Below, one piece after another: positions 17,518 to 26,531 of a DNA stretch of 45,816 nucleotides. The stretch is from Magnetococcales bacterium. GTDB lineage: Bacteria; Pseudomonadota; Magnetococcia; Magnetococcales; JADFWU01. The notes beneath the pieces were generated by a model. The model searched no databases and was not told where the DNA came from. It saw nothing but the letters and a program-made list of their open reading frames with translations. Where the stretch lies: assembly GCA_015234045.1 (NCBI GenBank), contig JADFWU010000005.1, forward strand, positions 64,107-109,922. Reading direction: 5' to 3'. Both the position numbers and the translations under genes were made by a program. Numbering within the stretch: position 1 is the stretch's first letter; each line of letters begins with the position of its first letter.

Positions 17518-18144
17518 TTATATCTCTTCCTTATGCGTTTTAGCATGCTCTACAAGCCATGATCCTATCTCTTGGAGATTTAATATATGATCAGGTGTTA
17601 TCAATGCCATAGCGGCCAAAGGCATGGCTGTTGCCACTGCTTGGGCAGGATTTTGCACCACAGTGGTTCCACCTGCATGGTTGATCTCTGCCAGACCTTT
17701 TGCGCCATCTTTATTAGCACCTGTAAGAATAATGCCAATGCAATTTTGGCCCATGGCATCCACAGCACTTTCGAACAGTACATCCACGGCAGGACGCGAG
17801 AAATTAACAGGTGGATCCAACGATAAGGAAAGGGTTAAATCCTCTTCCAATAGCAGATGATAATTGGCTGGTGCCAGATAGCCTGTGCCAGGTCGAATTC
17901 GTTCTTTTTCATCCGATTGTTTGATTTTGATTTGGCATTGTTCATTAAGAAGTTGTGCCAAATAATCATCCGCATCAGGATGTTGGTGTTGAACGATGAG
18001 AACAGGCCATGGAAAATCGGCTGGAAGCGCTGGTAAAATGGCACACAAAGCCTTCAATCCACCTGTAGACACACCGATGAGAACCACTTTGGCACATGGT
18101 GATTCTGATGCCTCTTCTGGCAGATGTGTCAGCGATTGGTTCAT
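17518..18144 (-). CDS. cheB: CheB-type protein-glutamate methylesterase, catalytic domain only
   Basis: This 208-residue enzyme has just the CheB methylesterase domain. The catalytic triad is S26 (GVSTGG), H53 (VQHQHP) and D146 (TGANKDGAKG). It removes methyl esters from, or deamidates, receptor glutamates/glutamines. The N-terminal receiver that normally inhibits and controls CheB is missing; only about 17 residues precede the first strand. Activity should therefore not depend on direct phosphorylation. Its start overlaps the cheR stop by four bases (ATGA), coupling the two opposing enzymes. Confidence 0.93.
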   Translation of the reverse strand: MNQSLTHLPEEASESPCAKVVLIGVSTGGLKALCAILPALPADFPWPVLIVQHQHPDADDYLAQLLNEQCQIKIKQSDEKERIRPGTGYLAPANYHLLLEEDLTLSLSLDPPVNFSRPAVDVLFESAVDAMGQNCIGIILTGANKDGAKGLAEINHAGGTTVVQNPAQAVATAMPLAAMALITPDHILNLQEIGSWLVEHAKTHKEEI

Positions 18145-19007
18145 TGATTGACCTGATACTGTTTCACTTTATAAATCCGACTATTAGATTCAATTTCCTT
18201 GAATTTGTCTTCACTGTCAAGAAATTCAAGCGTTTCTTTATGTCCCAGACAGATAAATCCAGCTGGAGCGAGGCTTTCTTGAAACAGTTTTACCACACGG
18301 GATTGTAATGTTTTATTAAAATATATTAATACATTACGACAAAAAATTAAATCCATTTCTCCAAAAGCCCAATCCGTCGCCAAATTATGATCAGTGAACA
18401 GGATTTGAGTTTTTAATGAATCGGCGATATATGCATAATCACCCTGCATTGTAACATAATCTAATAATGAATTTGTGCCGCCGGAATGCTGATAATTTTC
18501 ACTAAAATTTCGTATTTTACTCTTATGAAAACAAGATTTTTTAGCACTGTTCAGAGATTTTTGATTAAAGTCAGTCGCATAGATCTGAGTACGATTCAGC
18601 AGGTCAGCTTCATGGAGTAAAATCGCCATGGAGTACACCTCTTCTCCCGTACAACAGCCCGCATGCCACACTTTGAGTAACGGTCGCTTGTTCAATATCG
18701 GTATCACCGACTCACGCAAAATCCGATACACATTTGGATCTCGAAACATCTCCGTGACAGAGACAGAAAGACTTTCCAGTAATCTGTCAAAAAATGCGGT
18801 ATTATACAACAGGTTATGCTGCATTTCCGAATAGCTCTGGATCTTCTCCTGACTCATGCGATGTCTCAAACGTCGTTTCAATGACGCACGAGCATAGTCT
18901 CTAAAATCATAACCATATTTTCGGAAAATAGCCTCCAGAAGCAGGTCTATTTCTATGGTGGTTGCTTCCCTATCCATATTCAATGCACTTTCTATTGATT
19001 GAGCCAA
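18141..19007 (-). CDS. cheR: CheR-type protein-glutamate O-methyltransferase
   Basis: This 288-residue SAM-dependent methyltransferase methylates receptor glutamates. It has the N-terminal helical CheR domain (about 15-75) and the SAM-binding catalytic domain, with WHAGCCTGEEVYSMAIL (family SxGEEpYS motif), IYATDFNQKSLNSAKK, and LIFCRNVLIYFNKTLQ. It lacks the beta-subdomain extensions and TPR repeats of specialised CheR fusions. The start lies inside the upstream hybrid kinase gene (16-base overlap) and the stop overlaps cheB. Its substrate must be a product of this operon or a receptor elsewhere; the nearest MCP is encoded 6 kb away in this window. Confidence 0.94.
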   Translation of the reverse strand: MAQSIESALNMDREATTIEIDLLLEAIFRKYGYDFRDYARASLKRRLRHRMSQEKIQSYSEMQHNLLYNTAFFDRLLESLSVSVTEMFRDPNVYRILRESVIPILNKRPLLKVWHAGCCTGEEVYSMAILLHEADLLNRTQIYATDFNQKSLNSAKKSCFHKSKIRNFSENYQHSGGTNSLLDYVTMQGDYAYIADSLKTQILFTDHNLATDWAFGEMDLIFCRNVLIYFNKTLQSRVVKLFQESLAPAGFICLGHKETLEFLDSEDKFKEIESNSRIYKVKQYQVNQ

Positions 19008-22000
19008 ACACGCATCAAAGAAAGCAATTTTTGATTTTCGACCGGTTTGGCAAGATAATCGGAAGCACCAGCATCAATACATTTACGCCGATCATCTTTC
19101 ATAGCCTTGGCGGTTAAAGCAATGATTGGCAATTTTTGGTGTTTTTTCTGTGTACGGATCGTTCGAATGGCTTCATAGCCATCCATCTCTGGCATCATGA
19201 TATCCATTAGCACCAGTTCAATATCCGGGTTCTCTTTTAGTGATTGAAGCCCTTCTTGTCCATTTCGTCCAACAATGAGCGTAGCGTCATGGGCTTCCAG
19301 AATGCCAGCCATTGAGAAGACGTTACGCATGTCATCGTCCACCAGAAGGATTTTTTTGCCTTTTAAGAATTTGGTTCGATCTCTGTTTTCATTGTCTGAG
19401 TGTACGTTTTGTTCTGTTGAGTGAGCACTGTTTATTTCAACGTCTGGTAAGATCTCACTATCCACACTGGTTGGCATTTCACTGAGATCAGGCTGATCCT
19501 CTTCCAGGTAGGATATGGGCTCTGTCAGCGGTCTTTCAGGTAGAATCAAGGTAAAGATACTGCCTTGTCCTTCTGTGCTGCGCAGATGGATCTCACCTTT
19601 GAGCAGTTCGCTGAATTTTTTGGCGATGGAGAGTCCCAAACCTGTTCCGCCATATCGACGGCTGGTGGTGCCATCTGCTTGTTGAAACGGGTGAAAGATC
19701 TGTTCCTGTTTGTCACTACTGATCCCGATACCGGTATCTGTGACCACAAATGCCACACTGGTATGTCGATCCAACTTGGATTTATAGGCGTAGATTTCTG
19801 TGGTGGGTCTGCCAATACTCAGGGTGATTCCGCCACGGCCAGTAAATTTAAACGCATTGGCCAGAAAATTCTTTAAAATCTGTCGGACACGCTTGGAATC
19901 CGTAGTGATTCGGCGGGGTATTTGATTTTGCAAGATGGTTTCAAATTGCAATGATTTGGTGTTGGCCATGGGTGTGAATCGGCGGCGCATCTCCGAAGCG
20001 AGACTGGCTAAATCGAGCAATTCCCATTGGGGTTCCATATGGCCAGCTTCCACCTTGGCCATATCCAACACCTCATCGATCAGCTCCATCAACTCACGAC
20101 CGGCTTCTTGGATGGTGCTGGCAAATTCAGTCTGTTTCTCAGTCAGATTACCATCCATATTGTCGGATAACAGATTGGAAAGAATGAGAATACTATTGAG
20201 CGGTGTACGTAGCTCATGAGACATGTTAGCGAGAAATTCAGATTTATACCGGCTGGCAATCTCCAGCTCTTTGGCTTTCTCCTCAAGCAGTTTTCGAGAC
20301 CGATTAAGCGCATTATTTTTTTCTTCGATATCGCTTTTTTGCTGTTCCAGCTGTTCGGTACGGGAACCCAATTCATCATTGGCCATCCGCAACTCTTCCT
20401 GTTGACTTTGTAGCTCTTCTGTCTGTGTTTGCAGTTCTTCGGTTTGGCTTTGTAGTGCATCGGCTTGTTGTTGGGTTTTTACCAACAAAATCTTAGTTCT
20501 TTCAAGAGATTCTGCGGCTACCATCGCCGTTACGGTGGCTTCTCCGACCCGCTCTAGCAGGTTTAAGCTGCGGCCGGAAAAGGGAAGCAGACTACCCAAT
20601 TCAATGACACCACGAACCCGTCCACCATAGAGCAGAGGTATAACCAGAATCTGACGCGGTGGTGTGGAACCAAGACCACTCTCAATGGTGATGTAGTCAT
20701 CCGGCACCTGGGTCAATAAAATGGGTTTGGCTTCAAGGGCAGCTTGTCCGACAAGTCCTTCACCCTCCTTAATGGTGTTATTAAGGTGCTTTCGATTGGT
20801 GTGGGCATAGGAGGACAACATGCTAAAGGGTGTTTCATCAGACTGTCGCCAATACAACAGTCCGATGGGCAGACTGAGAAAATCAGCCAGAAAGTGCAGA
20901 ATCGCGGTTGCCCGTTCTTCTATGGTTTGCTCATCGGAGATGCAGGCGTTCAAATTAGCCTGTCCGGTTTTAATCCATGTTTCCTGAGCGTTTTCTTCGG
21001 TCAGAGCCCGTAGAGAGCGGGTCATCTCCAGCAAGGCTTTACCGAGGGCATCTTGATCTGATTTTGGTTGGATATCGGCAGAAAAATCCCCTTTGGCGAT
21101 CCGTTTTGCCTGCTGAACCACTTCACGGAAATTACCGGTCATTTCGACCATCGCCCGACCGAGAACATCCTTTTTGCCTTTGATATTCATACTGCGTTTA
21201 TACTGACCACCGGCAACGGCTTGAGCGATTTCTCCGGCCTCTTCCAGGGTTTCAATCATCTGGTTGACAGCGTGTGCCAATCGATCCCGCTCTGAACGAA
21301 CCGGCATGCGTTCCCGGTAATCACCGGCCGCCACGCTCTGCATCACTTCAGCGACTTGACGCAGAGAATAGGTCATTTCGTTCAAGCCCTGTCCCAGCTG
21401 ATCTTGTCTGGAGAGCAGTTTTACATTTTGGGTATAGTCACCGGAGGCAATGAGATTTGCTTGATGGATTGTTGCGTGGAAACTCTCTTTCAATTTACGG
21501 ATAGAGATGATGATTTCACCTACTTCATCCGAATGTTTATAGCTGATATTTTTTAAAGGGACACGACCAGTAGAGAGTTTTTTAAGTTGAGCGGCGGCTT
21601 GTTTAAGGGGCTTCAAAAAACCACCAACCACCCAACGACTGACCAGCATAACCAGAACAAATATGCCAATTACGGTGAGAATAAACAGAGCATTAAAACG
21701 CCGAAGCGGTGACAACATCACAGCTTCATCCTGCTGTTTAATCAGAAACCAGCGCTGTTGGATACTGCCCGGCAATATGGGAACTTTTTTGATGAAAAAT
21801 AGACTGCCACTTTGCCTTATTGCTCCCTTAACGGGATTTAGAGTAATAGCGAACAGATTGGGATGATCCGCTTTTAAATTGTATGAGTGGCCCAGTTGCC
21901 AGCCCCATTCCTTGTTTTTATCAGGGTGGTGCAAATAGTGACCATTGCCATTTGTCAGTATAAACTGAGCATCACTTCCCAAACTTTTTGCCCGTGCCAT

Positions 22001-22696
22001 TTTGCGATGAATAATATCCAGCAACGTATTGCCATACATATTCAAAATCAGCACACCGCGTAGCATTTCATCCTGATCATAGAGCGGCGTGGCAAAACGA
22101 ATGACCGGAACCAGCGGGCGTTCCAGCTTGCCCCATTCTTGATTAAGATCCAAAGGAGAGATGTGGACCTGTCCCCGTTTCAAACGCACCGATTCGGAAT
22201 AGTAAGGACGGTGTAGTTTATTTTGCATCTTCTGTTGTGGAATAGTGATTGCACGGTGGTTTTTTGGATCAAAATCAATGCGGATCTGCTCCATCCCTTT
22301 GGGATCAAGAAGGCGCACTTTGGCGTAGATCTCCTTGGATTCAAGAAAGGATGAGAAAGCGCGGGTAAGATGATGCAACCAACGTTGCGCCTGTGCTGGT
22401 TCATCAACAGTGGTCCAGTGTAAATATTTTGTCAGCGCGTAGAATTCAGAAAGAAAATGGAGATCTTTAGGCCCCTCTTCCAGTATATCGACAATATTAT
22501 TGGATATATCCTGAAGCTCTTGAATATTCACCATTTCTGCGTCTGCAATCAGAGATCGAGAAGTGGTTGTATAGCCATACCATCCACTGATCACCAAAGG
22601 CACGGCAATGGCAAAAGAGAACAGCAATCCCAGCTTATTTTTTAAACTGTGATTGAAACGCGGCAGTCGATGCAGAAAGGTCCAGGGTGAGGGCAT
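18992..22696 (-). CDS. Membrane hybrid sensor kinase, sensor-HAMPx5-GAF-coiled coil-HisKA-HATPase-REC
   Basis: This 1234-residue protein has transmembrane helices at about 18-40 and 320-346 enclosing an extracytoplasmic sensor domain (Cache-like by position). After it come five HAMP-type units in tandem: the classical one after TM2, then units centred on IASGDY, VAAGDY, VAGGQY and IAKGDF, each ending in a D-x-LG/A-x-A-x-x-xM motif. A GAF domain lies at about 590-730. Next is a heptad coiled coil rich in TEELQ/QEEL repeats, then the kinase core (H827 in FLANMSHELRTPLNS, DTGIGI, GGTGLGLSI). A C-terminal receiver has D1165 in VLMDIMMPEMDG. It has the glutamate-rich coil and methylation-enzyme neighbours of a chemoreceptor but kinase output of its own. 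Three bases separate it from the upstream exported-protein gene. Confidence 0.93.
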   Translation of the reverse strand: MPSPWTFLHRLPRFNHSLKNKLGLLFSFAIAVPLVISGWYGYTTTSRSLIADAEMVNIQELQDISNNIVDILEEGPKDLHFLSEFYALTKYLHWTTVDEPAQAQRWLHHLTRAFSSFLESKEIYAKVRLLDPKGMEQIRIDFDPKNHRAITIPQQKMQNKLHRPYYSESVRLKRGQVHISPLDLNQEWGKLERPLVPVIRFATPLYDQDEMLRGVLILNMYGNTLLDIIHRKMARAKSLGSDAQFILTNGNGHYLHHPDKNKEWGWQLGHSYNLKADHPNLFAITLNPVKGAIRQSGSLFFIKKVPILPGSIQQRWFLIKQQDEAVMLSPLRRFNALFILTVIGIFVLVMLVSRWVVGGFLKPLKQAAAQLKKLSTGRVPLKNISYKHSDEVGEIIISIRKLKESFHATIHQANLIASGDYTQNVKLLSRQDQLGQGLNEMTYSLRQVAEVMQSVAAGDYRERMPVRSERDRLAHAVNQMIETLEEAGEIAQAVAGGQYKRSMNIKGKKDVLGRAMVEMTGNFREVVQQAKRIAKGDFSADIQPKSDQDALGKALLEMTRSLRALTEENAQETWIKTGQANLNACISDEQTIEERATAILHFLADFLSLPIGLLYWRQSDETPFSMLSSYAHTNRKHLNNTIKEGEGLVGQAALEAKPILLTQVPDDYITIESGLGSTPPRQILVIPLLYGGRVRGVIELGSLLPFSGRSLNLLERVGEATVTAMVAAESLERTKILLVKTQQQADALQSQTEELQTQTEELQSQQEELRMANDELGSRTEQLEQQKSDIEEKNNALNRSRKLLEEKAKELEIASRYKSEFLANMSHELRTPLNSILILSNLLSDNMDGNLTEKQTEFASTIQEAGRELMELIDEVLDMAKVEAGHMEPQWELLDLASLASEMRRRFTPMANTKSLQFETILQNQIPRRITTDSKRVRQILKNFLANAFKFTGRGGITLSIGRPTTEIYAYKSKLDRHTSVAFVVTDTGIGISSDKQEQIFHPFQQADGTTSRRYGGTGLGLSIAKKFSELLKGEIHLRSTEGQGSIFTLILPERPLTEPISYLEEDQPDLSEMPTSVDSEILPDVEINSAHSTEQNVHSDNENRDRTKFLKGKKILLVDDDMRNVFSMAGILEAHDATLIVGRNGQEGLQSLKENPDIELVLMDIMMPEMDGYEAIRTIRTQKKHQKLPIIALTAKAMKDDRRKCIDAGASDYLAKPVENQKLLSLMRVWLNQ

Positions 22697-22700
22697 GTGA

Positions 22701-23651
22701 TTAGTTCACTTGAAGTAATTGAATCTGTTTAATTTTACGCAATCCCCATGCCAATAGTTGCAGTATGTCGCCCAACTGTTTATCACGATAATTAGTGGTG
22801 AGGAATGGCTGGTCATTGGCGAGACCGAGATATGTTTTTATGGGTTGCAGTTCAGCTACTATCAGATTACTCAATCCAAGCAGTTCACCCAGTTTCGGTG
22901 TATCGGAGCTGAGATTGAGTCCAGAGATCCTCTCAACACCAACGGGACGTTGGATCTGGCGCACTTCATTGAGCAGTTTTGAAAATGCGGCCAACAATGT
23001 TTCAGATTGAGCCTGTTGTACTCTATTGGGCGGTGATGTCTGATCATTCAGTCCCAAGGCGCGTATGATTTCATCAATATCGTGATGAATCCGAATACAG
23101 TTTCCAAATGCAATACCGATAATATGGCTGTTGTCCACCATGCCATCCAATGCACGGTTGATATGATTGAGCTGATCATAGACTGTGGACTGAGAATATA
23201 CGGTGTCTTTGCTCTTTTGGTTGGAAAAGTTGGGCATTGATTTTTCCGAAGGATGTCCCAACCTTTTGTTGAGAAAAACCAATTCCCAACGGATACGTAT
23301 CAACGCCTCAACCAGCAGATCAACGGGTTGACGGTCACGGGTTAGAAAACTCTGATTGTCCGATACTGGAAAACCATTTTGTTGACGGATTGATTGTATT
23401 TTTTGATTGATTTCATTCAAACGACTGTACAAAATCCGGTTAGGCATTGCCTGAACCGATGGCACAGCCTGAGTCAGTTCCGGCAAGTTACGATATGTGC
23501 GGAACAGCTTGACCTCTCTATCCAACTGAAGCGTTTGATAGGTGAGTTCTTTGTTCCAATCCATGGACTGATTGGCTGCATTAAGCTCGGAATAAAAACT
23601 GATTCCAGCCAGAATGGTGATGAGCACTATCCTGTTGAAGCGTAAGAACAT
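22701..23651 (-). CDS. Exported hypothetical protein, first gene of the hybrid-kinase/CheRB operon
   Basis: The family is not recognised. From the ATG at 23651 it encodes 316 residues with a clear signal peptide (MFLRFNRIVLITILAG..., cleavage near ELNA-ANQ). The frame stays open a further 34 codons upstream, but that extension overlaps the yejF start region and lacks the signal-peptide form. The mature protein is mostly predicted helical, with repeated hydrophobic/charged patterns (LYSRLNEINQKIQSIRQQNG, LLVEALIRIRWELVFLNKRLG) and only one visible Cys. Placement immediately before the membrane sensor kinase suggests a periplasmic partner or ligand-binding accessory of that sensor. This is an inference from position only. 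Confidence 0.8.
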   Translation of the reverse strand: MFLRFNRIVLITILAGISFYSELNAANQSMDWNKELTYQTLQLDREVKLFRTYRNLPELTQAVPSVQAMPNRILYSRLNEINQKIQSIRQQNGFPVSDNQSFLTRDRQPVDLLVEALIRIRWELVFLNKRLGHPSEKSMPNFSNQKSKDTVYSQSTVYDQLNHINRALDGMVDNSHIIGIAFGNCIRIHHDIDEIIRALGLNDQTSPPNRVQQAQSETLLAAFSKLLNEVRQIQRPVGVERISGLNLSSDTPKLGELLGLSNLIVAELQPIKTYLGLANDQPFLTTNYRDKQLGDILQLLAWGLRKIKQIQLLQVN

Positions 23652-23781
23652 GGTATCATTCCGTAAGGCAAGCAGTAAAATTAAGAGCGCCCAATCCGCA
23701 AATCGTGTAAATAGGCATTGGATTGTACAAGATTGAGTGCGTAGCGTCATCACTTTGAATCACATGATTAGGGATAACCTC

Positions 23782-25380
23782 ATGTCTGACCCACTTTTGA
23801 ATGTGGAAAAGCTCTCTGTTGTATTTCGAAGTGATCATGAAGTTGTTCAGGCAGTTAAAGATGTCTCTTTTTCGGTCAAAGCAGGTGAAACCATCGCTTT
23901 GGTTGGTGAGTCTGGCAGTGGAAAGACGGTTGCGGTGCTCTCTGCATTAGGACTCTTGCCGCCTTCTGCCGAGGTTCAGGCAAATAAACTGACCTTTCAA
24001 GGGACAGATCTGCTTAATCTGGATGAATCTAACCATCGGATGCTACGTGGCAATGATATGGCTATGGTCTTTCAGGAGCCGATGACCTCCCTGAATCCGT
24101 TGCATACCATCGAACGTCAGGTGGCTGAACCACTGATGGTCCATCATGGTATGGATCGAACAGCTGCACGTCATCACGTTATAGAGCTTCTTGAAAAAAC
24201 AGGAATTACTCAAGCAAAAGAGCGGTTAAATGCCTATCCGCACCAGCTGTCCGGCGGCCAACGGCAACGGGTTATGATCGCCATGGCTTTGGCCTGTCGG
24301 CCCAAACTGTTGATTGCTGATGAGCCAACCACCGCCCTGGATGTCACGATTCAGGCACAGATTCTTCAACTTCTTAAGGCCCTTCAAGCAGAGTTTCACA
24401 TGGGCATGGTGTTGATTACCCATGATCTGCCCATGGTCAGACAAGTTGCTGACCGTGTTTGTGTCATGCATAACGGCCGAGTGGTGGAAACCGCAGCTAC
24501 TCAGGATCTGTTCGAGAATCCAACAAAACCCTATACAAAAGTCCTCATCAATAGCCTGCCCTCAGAAACACCGCCACCCCTGCCAAAACAACGAAAATCG
24601 CTCTACATTGCCAATGATGTAAAATGCCATTTTCCCATTAAAAAAGGATTGTTCAAACGTACAGTTGGACATATTAAAGCGGTGGATGGTGTCTCTTTAA
24701 CAGTCTATCGCGGCGAAACCATTGGCGTTGTTGGTGAATCAGGCAGTGGTAAAACCACATTGGGTGAAGCACTGCTGAAATTGATCAAAGCTGAAGGAAA
24801 ATTCAGCTTTGACGGCGCATCTTTGAATACAACCTCCCGCGAGGAATTGCGTATGTTAAGACGACGCATGCAGGTGGTGTTTCAAGATCCATTTTCATCC
24901 CTCTCTCCGCGTATGACCATTGGTCAAATCTTGGAAGAAGGGTTGCTGGTTCACAAGCTTGAACCCGATTTCGTCCAGCGTCAGAAACGGATTATCGCCA
25001 TTCTTGATGAGGTTGGTATGCCCGCCTCAACGGTTGAGCGCTATCCACATCAATTTTCAGGTGGACAGCGTCAACGGATTGCCATTGCCAGAACCATGGT
25101 CCTAGATCCAGATTTCGTTGTTCTGGATGAACCAACCAGTGCGTTGGATCTTTCGGTTCAAGCTCAGATTCTTGAACTTCTGCTTGATCTACAACAGCAT
25201 CGAAAGCTGGCCTATCTCTTTATCTCCCATGATTTGCGCGTCGTCCGTGCCATTTCTCATCAGGTGTTGGTGTTGTTGCAAGGACAGGTGGTAGAATCGG
25301 GTAGTAGCACGGAGATTTTTAATAATCCTCAACACCCTTACACACAGCGGTTGCTGAATGCAGCGTTAAGAATAGCTTGA
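23782..25380 (+). CDS. yejF: Peptide ABC importer ATPase YejF (two fused ATPase domains)
   Basis: This protein of about 532 residues has two complete ATP-binding domains. Domain 1 has [18 protein letters not shown] and [12 protein letters not shown]; domain 2 has [21 protein letters not shown] and [12 protein letters not shown]. Each is followed by a short oligopeptide/dipeptide-type C-terminal segment ([32 protein letters not shown]). This fused Dpp/Opp-type ATPase is the YejF arrangement and would energise the YejE permease encoded at 9565-10590. The ATG at 23782 with AGGG eight bases upstream is preferred over in-frame starts 15 codons earlier. It is divergent from the exported-protein/hybrid-kinase operon. 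Confidence 0.93.
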   Translation: MSDPLLNVEKLSVVFRSDHEVVQAVKDVSFSVKAGETIALVGESGSGKTVAVLSALGLLPPSAEVQANKLTFQGTDLLNLDESNHRMLRGNDMAMVFQEPMTSLNPLHTIERQVAEPLMVHHGMDRTAARHHVIELLEKTGITQAKERLNAYPHQLSGGQRQRVMIAMALACRPKLLIADEPTTALDVTIQAQILQLLKALQAEFHMGMVLITHDLPMVRQVADRVCVMHNGRVVETAATQDLFENPTKPYTKVLINSLPSETPPPLPKQRKSLYIANDVKCHFPIKKGLFKRTVGHIKAVDGVSLTVYRGETIGVVGESGSGKTTLGEALLKLIKAEGKFSFDGASLNTTSREELRMLRRRMQVVFQDPFSSLSPRMTIGQILEEGLLVHKLEPDFVQRQKRIIAILDEVGMPASTVERYPHQFSGGQRQRIAIARTMVLDPDFVVLDEPTSALDLSVQAQILELLLDLQQHRKLAYLFISHDLRVVRAISHQVLVLLQGQVVESGSSTEIFNNPQHPYTQRLLNAALRIA

Positions 25381-25427
25381 GAAAAACAGTATAATCCTAT
25401 ATGGTTTCAATGAGATACCAATAGAAG

Positions 25428-25454
25428 TTACGCAGTTGAATGAATTTTGTACCC
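25428..25454 (+). repeat. Left copy of a perfect 27-bp inverted repeat
   Basis: The segment beginning TTACGCAGTTGAATG is the exact reverse complement of 31505-31531. The two copies bracket rnhA, the YdcH-like gene and the NAD-GDH gene. The match stops sharply on both sides. Confidence 0.85.
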
Positions 25455-25593
25455 GTCCTTTATGTCAAGACCGCATTTCATTGTCGCAGTTTATTAAAAA
25501 TAGGTTTACTCTGTGAATATAGGGAACATTTATCCGAAACGTGTAATCTAACCGGATATATACCTCTAATAGAAGAAAAGGGTGATTTTTCCG

Positions 25594-26130
25594 ATGGATC
25601 GGAGCCAAGAGCAGACCGGGAATGTGTCACGTCCCGATCAAAAATCAAAGATTGTTGAAATCTATACAGATGGTGCCTGTAGCGGCAATCCTGGCCCTGG
25701 CGGCTGGGGTGCCTTCTTGCGCTATGGTGACGCTGAGAAAAATTTGTCAGGATATGCACCGGAAACCACGAACAACCGCATGGAGCTTCTGGCGGCTATC
25801 CGGGCGCTGGAATGTCTTAAACGTCCCTGCCCCATTACGCTGTATACGGACTCCATCTATGTCAAAGATGGCATCACCCGTTGGATTCACGGCTGGAAAA
25901 AAAGAAATTGGAAAAAAGCGGACAAAAAACCAGTCGTCAACTCTGATCTATGGAAATCCCTGGATAATGAAGCCGCTCGACATAAAATCGATTGGCGTTG
26001 GGTTAAAGGACACTCAGGAAACGAAGGTAATGAACGTGTGGATCAATTGGCTAGAGAGGCTATCACCTCTGGTAAAGATGGCACGCTATTAGCTGATCCA
26101 CTTGGTGCAGCTCCACAACTAACACCGTAA
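25594..26130 (+). CDS. rnhA: Ribonuclease HI
   Basis: This enzyme of about 178 residues cleaves the RNA strand of RNA-DNA hybrids. All four carboxylates of the DEDD active site are visible: Asp in [16 protein letters not shown], Glu in [10 protein letters not shown], Asp in LYTDSIYV and Asp in [11 protein letters not shown]. The basic handle region ([15 protein letters not shown]) and HSG near the C-terminal catalytic loop are also present. The ATG at 25594 has AAGGG about 11 bases upstream; a GTG four codons earlier is an alternative. It is a little longer than E. coli RNase HI (155), with a short extra N-terminal segment and C-terminal tail. Confidence 0.95.
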   Translation: MDRSQEQTGNVSRPDQKSKIVEIYTDGACSGNPGPGGWGAFLRYGDAEKNLSGYAPETTNNRMELLAAIRALECLKRPCPITLYTDSIYVKDGITRWIHGWKKRNWKKADKKPVVNSDLWKSLDNEAARHKIDWRWVKGHSGNEGNERVDQLAREAITSGKDGTLLADPLGAAPQLTP

Positions 26131-26231
26131 ATGGGTAGTTAATAACTGTTTCGTACTTCATCTCAGAGTCTGTTAGCAGGGACCAGGCATTTAAACGCCC
26201 TCTGGCAGGCCGTCAGACAATTGGAGGAAAT

Positions 26232-26450
26232 ATGTTCGAAGATCAGCTGGCCGCAGTTCACGAACTTCTTGAAACCAACTCTGCGTTTAAGGAGCTTTAT
26301 GATCAGCACACGGTTCTGAGGGATACCATCACCAATGAAGGACATACGATGGAGTCGCTCAGTCTTGAACGTAAGAAGAAGGAGAAGCTGCTTATTAAGG
26401 ACCGCTTGGCCTCCATGCTTCGCACCCATACTGAACAAAGTAGGATCTGA
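26232..26450 (+). CDS. YdcH-like (DUF465) small coiled-coil protein
   Basis: This 72-residue protein has the pattern of the YdcH/DUF465 family: F-x-x-LYDQH-x-x-L near residue 20, then a helix ending KKKEKLLIKDRLASML, matching the family's LKKxKLxLKDEI motif. These proteins are small, helical and of unknown biochemical role. GGAGG lies just before the ATG, with a short spacing of four bases. It sits between rnhA and gdh on the same strand, with a structured spacer on either side. Confidence 0.8.
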   Translation: MFEDQLAAVHELLETNSAFKELYDQHTVLRDTITNEGHTMESLSLERKKKEKLLIKDRLASMLRTHTEQSRI

Positions 26451-26464
26451 TCTGTAACCAGGCT

Positions 26465-26500
26465 GGCTGAGGAACAATCAAAAAAATTTGTTCCTCAGCC
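26465..26500 (+). terminator. Perfect 13-bp hairpin in the leader of the NAD-GDH gene
   Basis: GGCTGAGGAACAA (26465-26477) and TTGTTCCTCAGCC (26488-26500) are perfectly complementary around an A-rich 10-nt loop. Only TTGCTC follows, so U-tract support for an intrinsic terminator is weak. It ends about 31 bases before the gdh ATG, so it either ends the small upstream transcript or modulates gdh expression. Confidence 0.6.
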
Positions 26501-26531
26501 TTGCTCAAAGTTTAATAATGGAGTCCTGGTC

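Noticed and set aside
10738-23651. Interpretation of the signalling genes as a complete chemotaxis operon
   Set aside because: There is no CheA, CheW, CheY-only or CheZ gene and the operon is built on hybrid kinases; only CheR, CheB and one separate MCP are present.
23652-23753. Upstream extension of the exported protein by 34 codons
   Set aside because: It would bury the signal peptide behind a second hydrophobic stretch and overlap the upstream region of divergent yejF; the inner ATG gives a proper signal peptide.
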